Shown here in pieces: positions 43,117 through 52,261 of a DNA stretch of 64,000 nt. The notes beneath the pieces are model-generated. The model was given only the letters and a program-made list of their open reading frames with translations, ran no database searches and was not told where the DNA came from. The translations under genes and the position numbers were made by a program. Origin of the DNA: Dehalobacterium sp040766325 (GTDB lineage Bacteria; Bacillota; Dehalobacteriia; Dehalobacteriales; Dehalobacteriaceae); assembly GCA_040766325.1 (NCBI GenBank), contig JAXGQR010000001.1, positions 310,001 through 374,000 on the forward strand, given 5' to 3'. Each line of letters starts with the position of its first letter. The first letter of the stretch is position 1.

Positions 43117-45264
43117 ATGTTAAATAAGAATTTTAAAAAAAGTATTGAAATTGGCGGAAGGATCTTAACCTTAGAAACCGGTCGCATGGCTAAACAGGCT
43201 AGTGGCGCCGTCTTTACCGTTTACGGTGATACTATGGTTTTAGCTACGGTGACAGGTTCGTCTGAACCACGAGAAGGGATTGATTTTTTTCCGCTCACTG
43301 TTGATTATGAGGAAAGGCTTTATGCCGTAGGTAAGATTCCCGGTGGTTTTATTAAGAGGGAAGGGCGACCTAGTGAGAAGGCCATCTTAACCTCACGTAT
43401 CATTGATCGTCCGATTCGCCCATTATTCCCTAAGGGATATCGAAATGATGTCCAGGTGGTCACTACAGTTTTATCCGTAGATCAGGATAACCCTCCGGAT
43501 ATGACAGCCCTTAATGGTGCCTCAGCAGCGCTCCATATTTCTCATATCCCTTTTTTGGGTCCTATAGGTGCTGTTGTTGTTGGCCGTATTGATGGCAAAT
43601 TAATTATAAATCCCACTGTAGATGAAGCATCAAGAAGTGATATGCATATTACAGTATCAGGTACTAAAGATGCGGTGAATATGGTGGAAGCCAGTGCCCA
43701 TGAAGTTCCGGAAGAGGAAATCTTAGAAGCAATTATGTTTGGGCATGAGGAGATTAAAAGAATTGTCGACTTTATTGAAGAATTTCGGCGCGAAGCTTTT
43801 GACTTAGGATTAGCTAAGGAAAAAATAGATTTTGTCGCGCCGGAGCCTACGGAAGAATTGGAACAAGTTGTACGTTCTGTGGCAGTTGATCAATTTACGG
43901 AAGCAGTACATAAATGCGCCGCTGAAAAAATGCTTAAGTCAGATCGTGAACAATATTTGCAGGAAATAAAAAATAGCATCATTGCTCAATTTGAAGAAGA
44001 GTATCCCGATGATGTAAAAATGATTGGTGACTTAATAAATAAGATAGAAAAAGAAGTGGTTCGACGTATCATTGCTCGGGAAAAAATCAGAATTGATGGC
44101 AGACAAATTACAGAAGTGCGTCCCATCGAAGTGGAAGTTGGTTTACTTAGCCGAACTCATGGCTCATCCTTGTTTACAAGAGGACAAACCCAAATTTTGA
44201 ATGCTTGTACCCTAGGAGCTGTAAGTGATGAACAGATTCTTGACGGACTAGGGTTGGAGGAATCAAAGAGATATATGCATCATTACAATTTTCCTCCATA
44301 CAGTGTCGGGGAAGCACGGCCGATACGGGGACCGGGACGTAGAGAAATTGGTCATGGGGCTTTGGCTGAAAAGGCTTTAGAACCGGTTATCCCTTCCGAA
44401 GATGAATTTCCTTATACGATTCGTTTAGTATCGGAAGCTATAGAATCCAACGGCTCTACCTCTATGGGGAGTGTTTGCGGCAGTACCCTATCCTTGATGG
44501 ATGCCGGAGTACCTATTAAAGCACCGGTGGCTGGCGTAGCAATGGGATTAATTAAAGACGAAGACCATATCACTGTTTTGACAGACATTCAAGGTATGGA
44601 AGATGCCTTAGGGGATATGGATTTTAAAGTGGCTGGAACTGCGGAAGGAGTTACTGCCATACAGATGGATATCAAAATATCTGGGATTGATCGGGAAGTG
44701 ATCAGCCAAGCTTTAGCGCAAGCAAAAGAAGGACGCATGCATATTTTAGGTAAAATGCTAGAAGTTATTGATAAACCTAATGCCGAACTTTCGCCTTACG
44801 CACCACGGATAATTAAGGCTCAGATCCACCCGGATAAAATCAGAGAAGTCATCGGTGCCGGAGGAAAAATCATCAAGAAAATCATAGAAGAAACAGGGGC
44901 AAAAATTGATATTGAAGACGATGGCCGGATCTTTATCTCTAGTGTTGACGGTGCAAAAGGTGACAAAGCCCTTGGTATTATTGAATCCATCACCAAGGAT
45001 GTGGAAGTTGGTCAGATATATGACGGCAAGGTCGTAAAAATAATGGACTTTGGGGCTTTTGTGGAAGTCATTCCCGGTGTGCTTGATTTACCAGGAAAAG
45101 AAGGTATGGTGCATATTTCTCAGTTATCAGATAAAAGAGTAGAGAAGGTTACAGATATTGTGAAAGAAGGAGATCCAATCCGAGTTAAAGTGATCGGTAT
45201 CGATAACCAAGGTCGGGTCAAACTTTCTCGGAAAGAAATACTTAAAGAACAAACAAAAAAATAA
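43117..45264 (+). CDS. pnp: Polyribonucleotide nucleotidyltransferase (PNPase)
   Basis: Phosphorolytic 3'-5' exoribonuclease of the RNA degradosome. Two RNase PH domains with an alpha-helical linker, then KH (about 555-615, IIKAQIHPDKIREVIGAGGK) and S1 (about 622-690, GQIYDGKVVKIMDFGAFVEV). The catalytic region near GEARPIRGPGRREIGHGALAEKAL is conserved. Length 715 residues. AGGAGG lies 14 bases before ATG 43117, but AAAAGG is closer and may help. Confidence 0.97.
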   Translation: MLNKNFKKSIEIGGRILTLETGRMAKQASGAVFTVYGDTMVLATVTGSSEPREGIDFFPLTVDYEERLYAVGKIPGGFIKREGRPSEKAILTSRIIDRPIRPLFPKGYRNDVQVVTTVLSVDQDNPPDMTALNGASAALHISHIPFLGPIGAVVVGRIDGKLIINPTVDEASRSDMHITVSGTKDAVNMVEASAHEVPEEEILEAIMFGHEEIKRIVDFIEEFRREAFDLGLAKEKIDFVAPEPTEELEQVVRSVAVDQFTEAVHKCAAEKMLKSDREQYLQEIKNSIIAQFEEEYPDDVKMIGDLINKIEKEVVRRIIAREKIRIDGRQITEVRPIEVEVGLLSRTHGSSLFTRGQTQILNACTLGAVSDEQILDGLGLEESKRYMHHYNFPPYSVGEARPIRGPGRREIGHGALAEKALEPVIPSEDEFPYTIRLVSEAIESNGSTSMGSVCGSTLSLMDAGVPIKAPVAGVAMGLIKDEDHITVLTDIQGMEDALGDMDFKVAGTAEGVTAIQMDIKISGIDREVISQALAQAKEGRMHILGKMLEVIDKPNAELSPYAPRIIKAQIHPDKIREVIGAGGKIIKKIIEETGAKIDIEDDGRIFISSVDGAKGDKALGIIESITKDVEVGQIYDGKVVKIMDFGAFVEVIPGVLDLPGKEGMVHISQLSDKRVEKVTDIVKEGDPIRVKVIGIDNQGRVKLSRKEILKEQTKK

Positions 45265-45276
45265 GTAGTACCCAAG

Positions 45277-45298
45277 AAAGCACCGGAGGTGCTTTTTT
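45277..45298 (+). terminator. Rho-independent terminator after pnp
   Basis: AAAGCACC (45277-45284), loop GGA, GGTGCTTTTTT (45288-45298). Confidence 0.85.
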
Positions 45299-45449
45299 AC
45301 TTTTTATCCTTTTCGATTGTTTTGCTTAACCCCATTATTCTTAAAGATTCAACATATATTATTCATCCGATGAATATCTTTTAACAAAAACCTTATCACC
45401 GTGGAAGTATTATCAACATTTATTAAGGATGAAAATGGGGGAGAAAGGA

Positions 45450-46169
45450 TTGAGAATTTATTTCATTACTAAAAGAAAATTTGCACAAAGAATAATTTGG
45501 GGTTTACTTATTATATTGGGATGCGCTATTTTGATAAACTATATTCAGAGAAATTTAACGGTGCCTACGACAGAAATCTCACCAATTTATCAGGGTAACT
45601 CCGGGCAACAAGTAATGAGCTTTGCTATTAATGTAGATTGGGGAGAAGAGTATCTTCCTCAAATGTTAAAAACCATGGATCAACAAAATATTAAATGTAC
45701 TTTTTTTTTAACAGGACGATGGACAGAGAAATTTCCTGAGATAGCAAAGCTTATTGCAGATCAAGGTCATGAAATCGGCAATCATGGGTATAAACATGAC
45801 AGTCCTAATCAAATGTCTGTGGGAAAAATTCAAGACGATATTCAAAAAAGCGCTCAAATAATTAAAAAAATAACAGGAAGGGACACTTTACTATATGCAC
45901 CTCCCTCCGGTGAACGTGATGACCATGTGGTTAAAGCTGCACATGAATTAGGTTATCGAACAGTTCTATGGAGCATTGATACCATCGATTGGAAACGCCC
46001 TTCCACTAATGTTATAGTTGCAAAAATTTTAGATAAAGCGCATAATGGAGCTATTGTACTGATGCATCCAACTGAGCCTACGATGCAAGCGCTGCCCATT
46101 GTCATTCCTCAGCTCACCAATCAGGGGTATCGTTTAGTTACTATATCTGATAATATTAAACCAAAATAA
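45450..46169 (+). CDS. ylxY: Polysaccharide deacetylase, YlxY family
   Basis: NodB-fold deacetylase of the YlxY/PdaB sporulation type, anchored by one N-terminal membrane helix (about residues 13-31). Motifs FAINVDWGEEYLPQML (the position normally FDDG), GNHGYKHDSP (metal histidines) and LYAPPSGERDDHV. The unusual first motif suggests altered or no catalysis, as reported for other YlxY-like proteins. TTG 45450 is chosen, since GGGGGAGAAAGGA precedes it; ATG 45429 has a poor site. Lies between pnp and mlpA as in B. subtilis. Target polymer unknown. Confidence 0.88.
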   Translation: MRIYFITKRKFAQRIIWGLLIILGCAILINYIQRNLTVPTTEISPIYQGNSGQQVMSFAINVDWGEEYLPQMLKTMDQQNIKCTFFLTGRWTEKFPEIAKLIADQGHEIGNHGYKHDSPNQMSVGKIQDDIQKSAQIIKKITGRDTLLYAPPSGERDDHVVKAAHELGYRTVLWSIDTIDWKRPSTNVIVAKILDKAHNGAIVLMHPTEPTMQALPIVIPQLTNQGYRLVTISDNIKPK

Positions 46170-46256
46170 AGAAAACTTGACTTACGCTTTTGCTCAGGCA
46201 TCATTACTAATAAAGACACTTAATGAAGCTGATTTGTAGTTATAAGGGAGGCAAAC

Positions 46257-47519
46257 ATGCTGTATAAAGACTATTTGGCAAATGGTATTCGTGTAGTTAC
46301 AGAGGAAATTCCTTTCGTGCATTCTGTATCCATTGGAATTTGGGTGGGCACAGGTTCTAGATATGAAGAAGCTGCGAATCATGGGATTTCCCATCTTTTA
46401 GAACATATGATGTTTAAAGGTACAAAAAATAGAACAGCCAAGCAAATTGCTGAGAGTTTAGAAATTGTTGGAGGGCAGATCAATGCATTTACCTCTAAAG
46501 AATATACCTGTTACTATGCTAAAGTTTTAAATGATCATTTTGATTTAGCGCTGGATGTTTTAGGGGATATGTTTTTAAATTCTCTTTTTACCTGTGAAGA
46601 TTTAGCAAAAGAAAAAAATGTGATTTTGGAAGAGATTAAAATGTATGAGGACACTCCGGATGAACTGGTGCATGATGTTTACGCTAAGACGGTCTGGCAG
46701 CAGGATCCCCTGGGCAAATCGATAATTGGCACCTCTGAATCCGTAGGAAAAATTTCCCGGGATCAGTTGATTTCTTATTATCAAAGCCATTATATTCCTC
46801 AAAACGTAGTGATTGCCGTAGCCGGCAATATTAAACAAGATTTGGTTCTAAGGAGAGTAGAAGCCCTATTTTCCGAACTGAAGGGGACGAAAGTTGCTAA
46901 AGCTCTATCTACTCCTCAAACATTCACTGAAAGGGAATTTGTTTTTAAAAATATTGAACAAATACATTTATGTTTGGGATTTCCTGGTATCCCCAGCTTA
47001 GATGAGGATATTTATGCTTTGACCGTACTCAATAACGTTTTGGGTGGGGGACTTAGTTCCCGCTTATTTCAGGAGGTACGAGAAGAAAGAGGATTGTCCT
47101 ACAATATTTATTCTTTTCATTCCGGATTTTCCAATGCGGGATTGTTTGGCATTTATGCCGGAACCAGTGCCCAATGTGCATCAGAGGTAGTAGATATAAT
47201 ATTTAAACAAATTCATGATATTAAAAACCGAGGCATCACAAAAGAAGAATTGTCAAATACAAAGGAACAAATTAAAGGAACAATGCTTTTAAGTTTAGAA
47301 AACGTGAGTAATCGTATGAATCGAATTGGTAAATCAGAAATTTGTTATGATAGAATTATCACCGCTGATGAAGTGATTGGTAAGATACTACAAGTAACTA
47401 ATGAAGATGTATATAATATTGCCCAGAAATTGTTTAGTATGGAAAAATTGGCAATTGCTGCCGTCGGTGCTAAAAAACCTCAACTGAATCTAGAACAATT
47501 GATCGAGCCGGCTAATTAA
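46257..47519 (+). CDS. mlpA: M16-family zinc protease, MlpA/YmxG
   Basis: Processing peptidase-like protein; metal-binding inverted motif HLLEH (residues 46-50) with a downstream glutamate typical of M16. C-terminal half is the second M16 domain with GGGLSSRLFQEVREERGLSYN. Length 420 residues. GGGAGG before ATG 46257. In B. subtilis the same position is held by mlpA (ymxG). Its substrate is uncertain. Confidence 0.93.
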   Translation: MLYKDYLANGIRVVTEEIPFVHSVSIGIWVGTGSRYEEAANHGISHLLEHMMFKGTKNRTAKQIAESLEIVGGQINAFTSKEYTCYYAKVLNDHFDLALDVLGDMFLNSLFTCEDLAKEKNVILEEIKMYEDTPDELVHDVYAKTVWQQDPLGKSIIGTSESVGKISRDQLISYYQSHYIPQNVVIAVAGNIKQDLVLRRVEALFSELKGTKVAKALSTPQTFTEREFVFKNIEQIHLCLGFPGIPSLDEDIYALTVLNNVLGGGLSSRLFQEVREERGLSYNIYSFHSGFSNAGLFGIYAGTSAQCASEVVDIIFKQIHDIKNRGITKEELSNTKEQIKGTMLLSLENVSNRMNRIGKSEICYDRIITADEVIGKILQVTNEDVYNIAQKLFSMEKLAIAAVGAKKPQLNLEQLIEPAN

Positions 47520-47534
47520 CAAGGTGGGGATTTT

Positions 47535-47981
47535 GTGTCGGTAAAAATAAATATTTCATATTGTGATCATTACCAAGGACTTCCAAAACCTGCGTATCAG
47601 ACTACCGGTTCTTCCGGATTAGACTTACTGGCCGCAATTAAGGAAGACCTTTTTATTAAAGTAGGCGCTTATCAATTGATTCCTACAGGGATCAAAATTG
47701 AATTACCTTACGATTATGAAGCTCAGGTTCGCCCGCGCAGCGGCTTAGCCTTAAAACATGGCATTACCATATTAAATGCACCCGGGACCATTGATGCAGA
47801 TTATCGGGGAGAAATCAAAGTGCTTTTGATTAATTTTGGTCGGGAGGAATTTGTTGTTTCCCGCGGTATGCGCATTGCTCAATTGGTGATCGGAAAAGTG
47901 ATACGGGTGGAATTAGTTGAAAAAACAATTTTGGATGTAACGATCAGAAATGATGGCGGTTTTGGGCATACCGGATTATAA
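47535..47981 (+). CDS. dut: dUTP diphosphatase
   Basis: Trimeric dUTPase that removes dUTP and gives dUMP for thymidylate synthesis. Family motifs: SSGLDLLA, RPRSGLALKHGITI (motif 2), GTIDADYRGEIKVLLIN (motif 3), MRIAQLVI (motif 4) and GGFGHTG (motif 5). Length 148 residues. GTG start with AAGGTGGGG upstream. Inserted between mlpA and ymxH. Confidence 0.95.
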   Translation: MSVKINISYCDHYQGLPKPAYQTTGSSGLDLLAAIKEDLFIKVGAYQLIPTGIKIELPYDYEAQVRPRSGLALKHGITILNAPGTIDADYRGEIKVLLINFGREEFVVSRGMRIAQLVIGKVIRVELVEKTILDVTIRNDGGFGHTGL

Positions 47982-48086
47982 TTAACCCATGACGATTTGA
48001 TAATTTAAAGAGAAATAAGAATATCAGACATAATTGACCGAAATAAATCATATAATTTTATAACAACCAAAGAAAAGGTGATTGTT

Positions 48087-48344
48087 ATGAGATTAAGTGA
48101 ATTAGTCGGTAAAAAGATTGTTAATGTTTATGATGGTGAAATTTTAGGGACAATCGGGGATTCAGACCTGGTGATTGACCCTTTTTCCGGAGGAATAGAA
48201 TCCATAATTTTGCCCAATAAAAGTCATCTTTTAAATTTATGGTTTCAGAAACAGCAACTCGTTATCCCATGGGAATCTGTTAAGAAAGTCGGTTCGGAAG
48301 TTATAGTCGTTGATCTTGATGAATCTCATGGACGCATGTGGTGA
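48087..48344 (+). CDS. ymxH: YlmC/YmxH-family PRC-barrel protein
   Basis: Small sporulation-linked protein with a PRC-barrel-like fold; role unknown. Pattern MRLSELVGKKIVNVYDGEILG, later IPWESVKKVGSEVIVVDLDES. Length 85 residues. ATG 48087 preferred over GTG 48078 because AAAAGGTG sits at the right distance. B. subtilis has ymxH in the same place before the dipicolinate operon. Confidence 0.9.
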   Translation: MRLSELVGKKIVNVYDGEILGTIGDSDLVIDPFSGGIESIILPNKSHLLNLWFQKQQLVIPWESVKKVGSEVIVVDLDESHGRMW

Positions 48345-48401
48345 TCGGAGTATAATACTCCCTGATAATGAGATCTTTTTAATCCAAGACAAGTTTGTTT
48401 C

Positions 48402-48458
48402 GTAGTCAAGGTTTGTTTGTACATGATCGTGCATTCTAACCTTGACTATTTATTTTCA
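48402..48458 (+). terminator. Terminator-like hairpin between ymxH and dapB
   Basis: TAGTCAAGGTT (48403-48413) pairs with AACCTTGACTA (48438-48448); TTTATTTTC follows. Confidence 0.65.
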
Positions 48459-48542
48459 CTTTTAGCTCTTTTACTGAAAGCAGGATTTTTTTTCGTAAAA
48501 TGGAATATAACTAGAGATAGATATAGTAGGAGGTTTGATTAA

Positions 48543-49346
48543 ATGACAGATAAATTTAGGATCATATTAACTGGTGCCGGTGGTAAAATGGGCAGGGATA
48601 TTTTAGCCGGGATTATGAAAGAACCTGATATTCACGTGGTTGGAGCAGTGGATTTTAAGCTGATCGGCAAGGATATCGGATTTTTTTCAGGAGAAGAAGC
48701 TGCCCATGTTACAATTCAGGACAAGCTGGAACAAGTGATTATAGATAAAAAACCACAGATAATGATCGATTTTACTAATCCTCAGGCTGTGATGAAAAAT
48801 ATTCGTACAGCTTTATCCCATGGAGTTGCATGTATCGTGGGCACGACAGGTTTAACCGGACACGATATGGATGAATTGGAAATTATGACTCAAAAAAATC
48901 AGACCCCTGTTTTTATTGCACCTAACTTTGCCCTGGGTGCTGTCTTAATGATGCGTTTTGCTCAAGAAGCAGGCAAGTATTTTCCACATGTAGAAGTGAT
49001 AGAAAAACATCATGATCAAAAAATGGATGCTCCTTCTGGTACCGCTTTAAAAACAATGGAGATGATCGCCGAAGGCAGAAAAGAAATGCATCAAGGTGCC
49101 AGTCACGAATTTGAAAAATTACCTGGCAGTAGGGGAGGTTATTATCAAGGGATGCGTGTCCACAGTGTGCGACTGCCAGGCTTGATCGCTCATCAAGAAG
49201 TAATATTTGGCGGGCAAGGACAAACTTTAACCATTCGACATGATTCTTTGAGCCGAGATTCCTTTGTACCCGGCGTGCTTTTAGCCATCAGAAATGTATT
49301 AAAGATGAAAGGAGTTGTCTGCGGTTTAGAAAAATTGCTTTGGTAA
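48543..49346 (+). CDS. dapB: 4-hydroxy-tetrahydrodipicolinate reductase
   Basis: NAD(P)H-dependent reduction in lysine synthesis. The Rossmann motif ILTGAGGKMGRDI starts the protein; VIEKHHDQKMDAPSGTAL contains the catalytic histidines and substrate lysine. Length 267 residues. AGGAGG lies upstream. Placed ahead of the dipicolinate synthase genes, so it competes for or feeds the same intermediate. In B. subtilis asd lies in this operon instead. Confidence 0.95.
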   Translation: MTDKFRIILTGAGGKMGRDILAGIMKEPDIHVVGAVDFKLIGKDIGFFSGEEAAHVTIQDKLEQVIIDKKPQIMIDFTNPQAVMKNIRTALSHGVACIVGTTGLTGHDMDELEIMTQKNQTPVFIAPNFALGAVLMMRFAQEAGKYFPHVEVIEKHHDQKMDAPSGTALKTMEMIAEGRKEMHQGASHEFEKLPGSRGGYYQGMRVHSVRLPGLIAHQEVIFGGQGQTLTIRHDSLSRDSFVPGVLLAIRNVLKMKGVVCGLEKLLW

Positions 49347-49439
49347 AAAACTAAATATCATTCAAGCACCTCCGTTATTGACCAATCATATATTATAACT
49401 AGCTAGGCTAAAAAACCTTATCCGAGAGGAGGTAAGGAA

Positions 49440-50321
49440 ATGGGTGTCCATTTAAAAAAAAGCTTGGCTGTGCTGGGTGGCGATGCACGAGAAATTACTA
49501 TGATCAAGTTATTGATAGAACAAGGATATAACATGAGAGTCTTCGGTTTACCGAAAGATCTTATGCCTCCCGAAGCCCACATTTACGCTACCTGCCGGGA
49601 GGCGGTAAAAAATGCCGATGCAGTGATTTTGCCTATGCCGGGAATAAATAATCTGGGAGTTCTTTATACCAAGCTCCTACAAGTAAAGGTTTCAATTTCT
49701 CAAGATGATCTGGCTGAAATCAATGAAGGAGTCCTTGTTTTGGTAGGTCGGGCATCTAGATATTTAAAAAAATTAGCAGAAACTCTGAAATTTTCTCTAA
49801 TTGAAGTCGCGGATCTAGATGAGATTGCCATTCCTAATGCTGTCCCTACAGCGGAAGGAGCCATTCAACTGGCCATGGAAAAAATACCTATTACCATTCA
49901 TGGATCTCAGTCTATGATCATCGGATATGGGAGAATTGGCGAAGCATTAGCAATCCGATTAAAGGGTTTAGGAGCAGAGGTTACAGTATGTGTAAGAAGT
50001 AAGAATCAATTAGCTAAATGTCGCAGCCTTTCTTATCATGCAAAAGACTTAGACGAATTGTCAGATGCTGTTCATTGTGCAGATCTAATTTTTAACACCG
50101 TTCCTGCCATGATCATCAATGAACAGGTTTTACATCGCATTAAAAAAGATGCCTGGATTATTGATTTGGCCTCACATCCTGGGGGCACGGATTTTGAAGC
50201 AGCAAAGAGATTAGGGATCTCAGCTATTTTAGCCCCTGGATTGCCCGGAAAAGTTGCTCCTCTTACTGCAGGAAGAATTTTAGCGGAAGCCTACCCAGCT
50301 ATCCTTGCAGCCTATCAATGA
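49440..50321 (+). CDS. dpaA: Dipicolinate synthase subunit A
   Basis: SpoVFA. With DpaB makes dipicolinic acid from 4-hydroxy-tetrahydrodipicolinate in the mother cell. The second half has the dinucleotide-binding pattern SMIIGYGRIGEALAIRLKGLGAEV, followed by DLIFNTVPA and DLASHPGGTDF. The length is 293 residues. GAGGAGG precedes the ATG. dpaB follows after 35 bases. Confidence 0.95.
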   Translation: MGVHLKKSLAVLGGDAREITMIKLLIEQGYNMRVFGLPKDLMPPEAHIYATCREAVKNADAVILPMPGINNLGVLYTKLLQVKVSISQDDLAEINEGVLVLVGRASRYLKKLAETLKFSLIEVADLDEIAIPNAVPTAEGAIQLAMEKIPITIHGSQSMIIGYGRIGEALAIRLKGLGAEVTVCVRSKNQLAKCRSLSYHAKDLDELSDAVHCADLIFNTVPAMIINEQVLHRIKKDAWIIDLASHPGGTDFEAAKRLGISAILAPGLPGKVAPLTAGRILAEAYPAILAAYQ

Positions 50322-50356
50322 AAGGTTGGTCTTAGGAATCTTTTGGAGGTGCTTTC

Positions 50357-50956
50357 ATGCGTTTGAAGGATAAGAAAATCGGCTTTGCTTTGACAGGTTC
50401 TCATTGTACCATGGAAAAAGTTTTGCAGGAAATTGATAAATTGGTTAATGAAGAAGGGGCTCGAGTCTATCCGATAGTTTCCCATGCGATTGATAGTATG
50501 GACACACGTTTTGGCACTGCCTCCCACTGGAAAGAGGCTTTAGAAAATCTCACACAGAACAAGGTTATTACGACTATCGTGGATGCGGAACCAATCGGCC
50601 CACAGGATTTACTGGATGTTTTGGTCATTGCTCCATGTACAGGAAATACTATGGCAAAGCTGGCTCATGGCATTACCGATACACCGGTCTTAATGGCTGC
50701 AAAGGCAACATTAAGAAATCAACATCCGGTGGTAGTAGCAATTTCAACAAATGACGGATTGGGTTTTAATGCTTGTAATTTAGGGATATTACTAAATACC
50801 AAGAATATCTTTTTTGTCCCTTTCGGTCAAGACAGCCCTTCCGGAAAGGTTAATTCTCTAGTGGCACACATGAACAAAATAGGGGACACAATTGTAGGAA
50901 GTCTGCAGGGCAAACAGATACAACCGGTACTGGTACAATATGAGGATAACTCCTAA
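50357..50956 (+). CDS. dpaB: Dipicolinate synthase subunit B
   Basis: SpoVFB, a flavoprotein-type subunit of dipicolinate synthase. Motifs IGFALTGSHCTMEKVLQEI and VIAPCTGNTMAKLAHGITDTP are typical of the family. Length 199 residues. GGAGGTG upstream. Followed by dapG and dapA, which supply aspartate-family precursor. Confidence 0.95.
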   Translation: MRLKDKKIGFALTGSHCTMEKVLQEIDKLVNEEGARVYPIVSHAIDSMDTRFGTASHWKEALENLTQNKVITTIVDAEPIGPQDLLDVLVIAPCTGNTMAKLAHGITDTPVLMAAKATLRNQHPVVVAISTNDGLGFNACNLGILLNTKNIFFVPFGQDSPSGKVNSLVAHMNKIGDTIVGSLQGKQIQPVLVQYEDNS

Positions 50957-51037
50957 TATTGTTTTCGGCAATGATTATCAAATGCTGACCATTACAGAAA
51001 CCAAAGTTTTGTGAACATGGTAAACAGAGGTGAAAAA

Positions 51038-52252
51038 ATGAGGGTACTGGTTCAAAAGTTTGGCGGGACTTCTCTTACTACAGGAGAACAAAGAAAGCTT
51101 GTCATCAAAAAAATTATTGCGGCAATTGAGGAGGGAAATCTAGTTGTTGCGGTTGTATCAGCGATGGGAAGAAATGGTGCGGCATATGCTACCGATACCC
51201 TAAAAAACCTGGTTTCCAATGATCATGTTGTTTCTAAAAAGGATTTAGATTTGTTAATGTCTTGCGGAGAGATCATTTCAAGTGTCGTTTTAGTAAGTGA
51301 ATTAGCGGCTGCAGGAATTAAAACTACCTGTTTAACCGGTGGTCAGGCGGGAATTATTACTGATGATTGCTATAATAATGCCCACATTATCCAAATAAAA
51401 CCTACTGAGATCTACCGGGCATTGGAAATGAACCAGGCTGTGATCGTGGCAGGTTTTCAAGGAATAACAGAACAGGGTCAGATCACAACTTTGGGGCGGG
51501 GAGGCAGCGACACTACAGCTGCAGCCTTAGGAGTAGCGCTTAACGCCTATCGTATTGATATTTATACTGATGTGGATGGTGTGAAAACTGCAGACCCAAA
51601 AATAGTAAATAATGCAAAAACTTTGGAAAGAATAACCTATAATGAAATTTGCCAACTAGCCCATGAAGGAGCAAAGGTTATTCATCCTAGAGCTGTTGAA
51701 ATTGCCATGCATGGTAATATTCCTTTAAGGGTACTTAGTACTTTTCATGATGGAAATGGGACCCTAGTAGCCAATGGGACCGCCATGGGCGCTCAAATTA
51801 CAGACAGTATCAATGACAAAACGATAACTGGAATCACTCAAAAATCCAATGTATCTCAATTAATTATACATAATCCGCAGATGGATCAAGGTGTTTCAGA
51901 ACAAGTTTTTAAAGTGTTGGCGGCAGAAAAAATTAGTGTAGATTTTATTTCGATCAATGAAACAGAAACCATATTTACCGTTAAAAATGATGACTCTACC
52001 CAGGCCATCACGCTGATTCAAAATCTGGGACTGGAGGTCAGTATACATCATAATTGTGCCAAAGTGGCTGCAGTTGGCGCAGGGATGACAGGAATTCCCG
52101 GTGTCATGGCTAAAATTGTGGAAACATTGACGGAGAAAAAAATCCGCATTCTTCAGTCAGCGGATTCATACACCAGCATTTGGTGTTTGGTGTCACAAGA
52201 AGATATGGAAGAAGCGGTGCGTGCCCTACATGAGAAATTTAATTTAGGGTGA
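51038..52252 (+). CDS. dapG: Aspartate kinase I (diaminopimelate-sensitive type)
   Basis: Phosphorylates aspartate; in B. subtilis DapG works for cell-wall and spore lysine-pathway intermediates. The kinase domain has LVQKFGGTSLTTGEQRKLV, then LSRGGSD-type TLGRGGSDTTAAALG and DVDGVKTADPK. Two ACT domains end the protein. ATG 51038 with AGAGGTG upstream, not GTG 51011. About 404 residues. It is the only intact aspartate kinase in the window, as lysC is broken. Confidence 0.94.
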   Translation: MRVLVQKFGGTSLTTGEQRKLVIKKIIAAIEEGNLVVAVVSAMGRNGAAYATDTLKNLVSNDHVVSKKDLDLLMSCGEIISSVVLVSELAAAGIKTTCLTGGQAGIITDDCYNNAHIIQIKPTEIYRALEMNQAVIVAGFQGITEQGQITTLGRGGSDTTAAALGVALNAYRIDIYTDVDGVKTADPKIVNNAKTLERITYNEICQLAHEGAKVIHPRAVEIAMHGNIPLRVLSTFHDGNGTLVANGTAMGAQITDSINDKTITGITQKSNVSQLIIHNPQMDQGVSEQVFKVLAAEKISVDFISINETETIFTVKNDDSTQAITLIQNLGLEVSIHHNCAKVAAVGAGMTGIPGVMAKIVETLTEKKIRILQSADSYTSIWCLVSQEDMEEAVRALHEKFNLG

Positions 52253-52261
52253 GGTGAAAAT

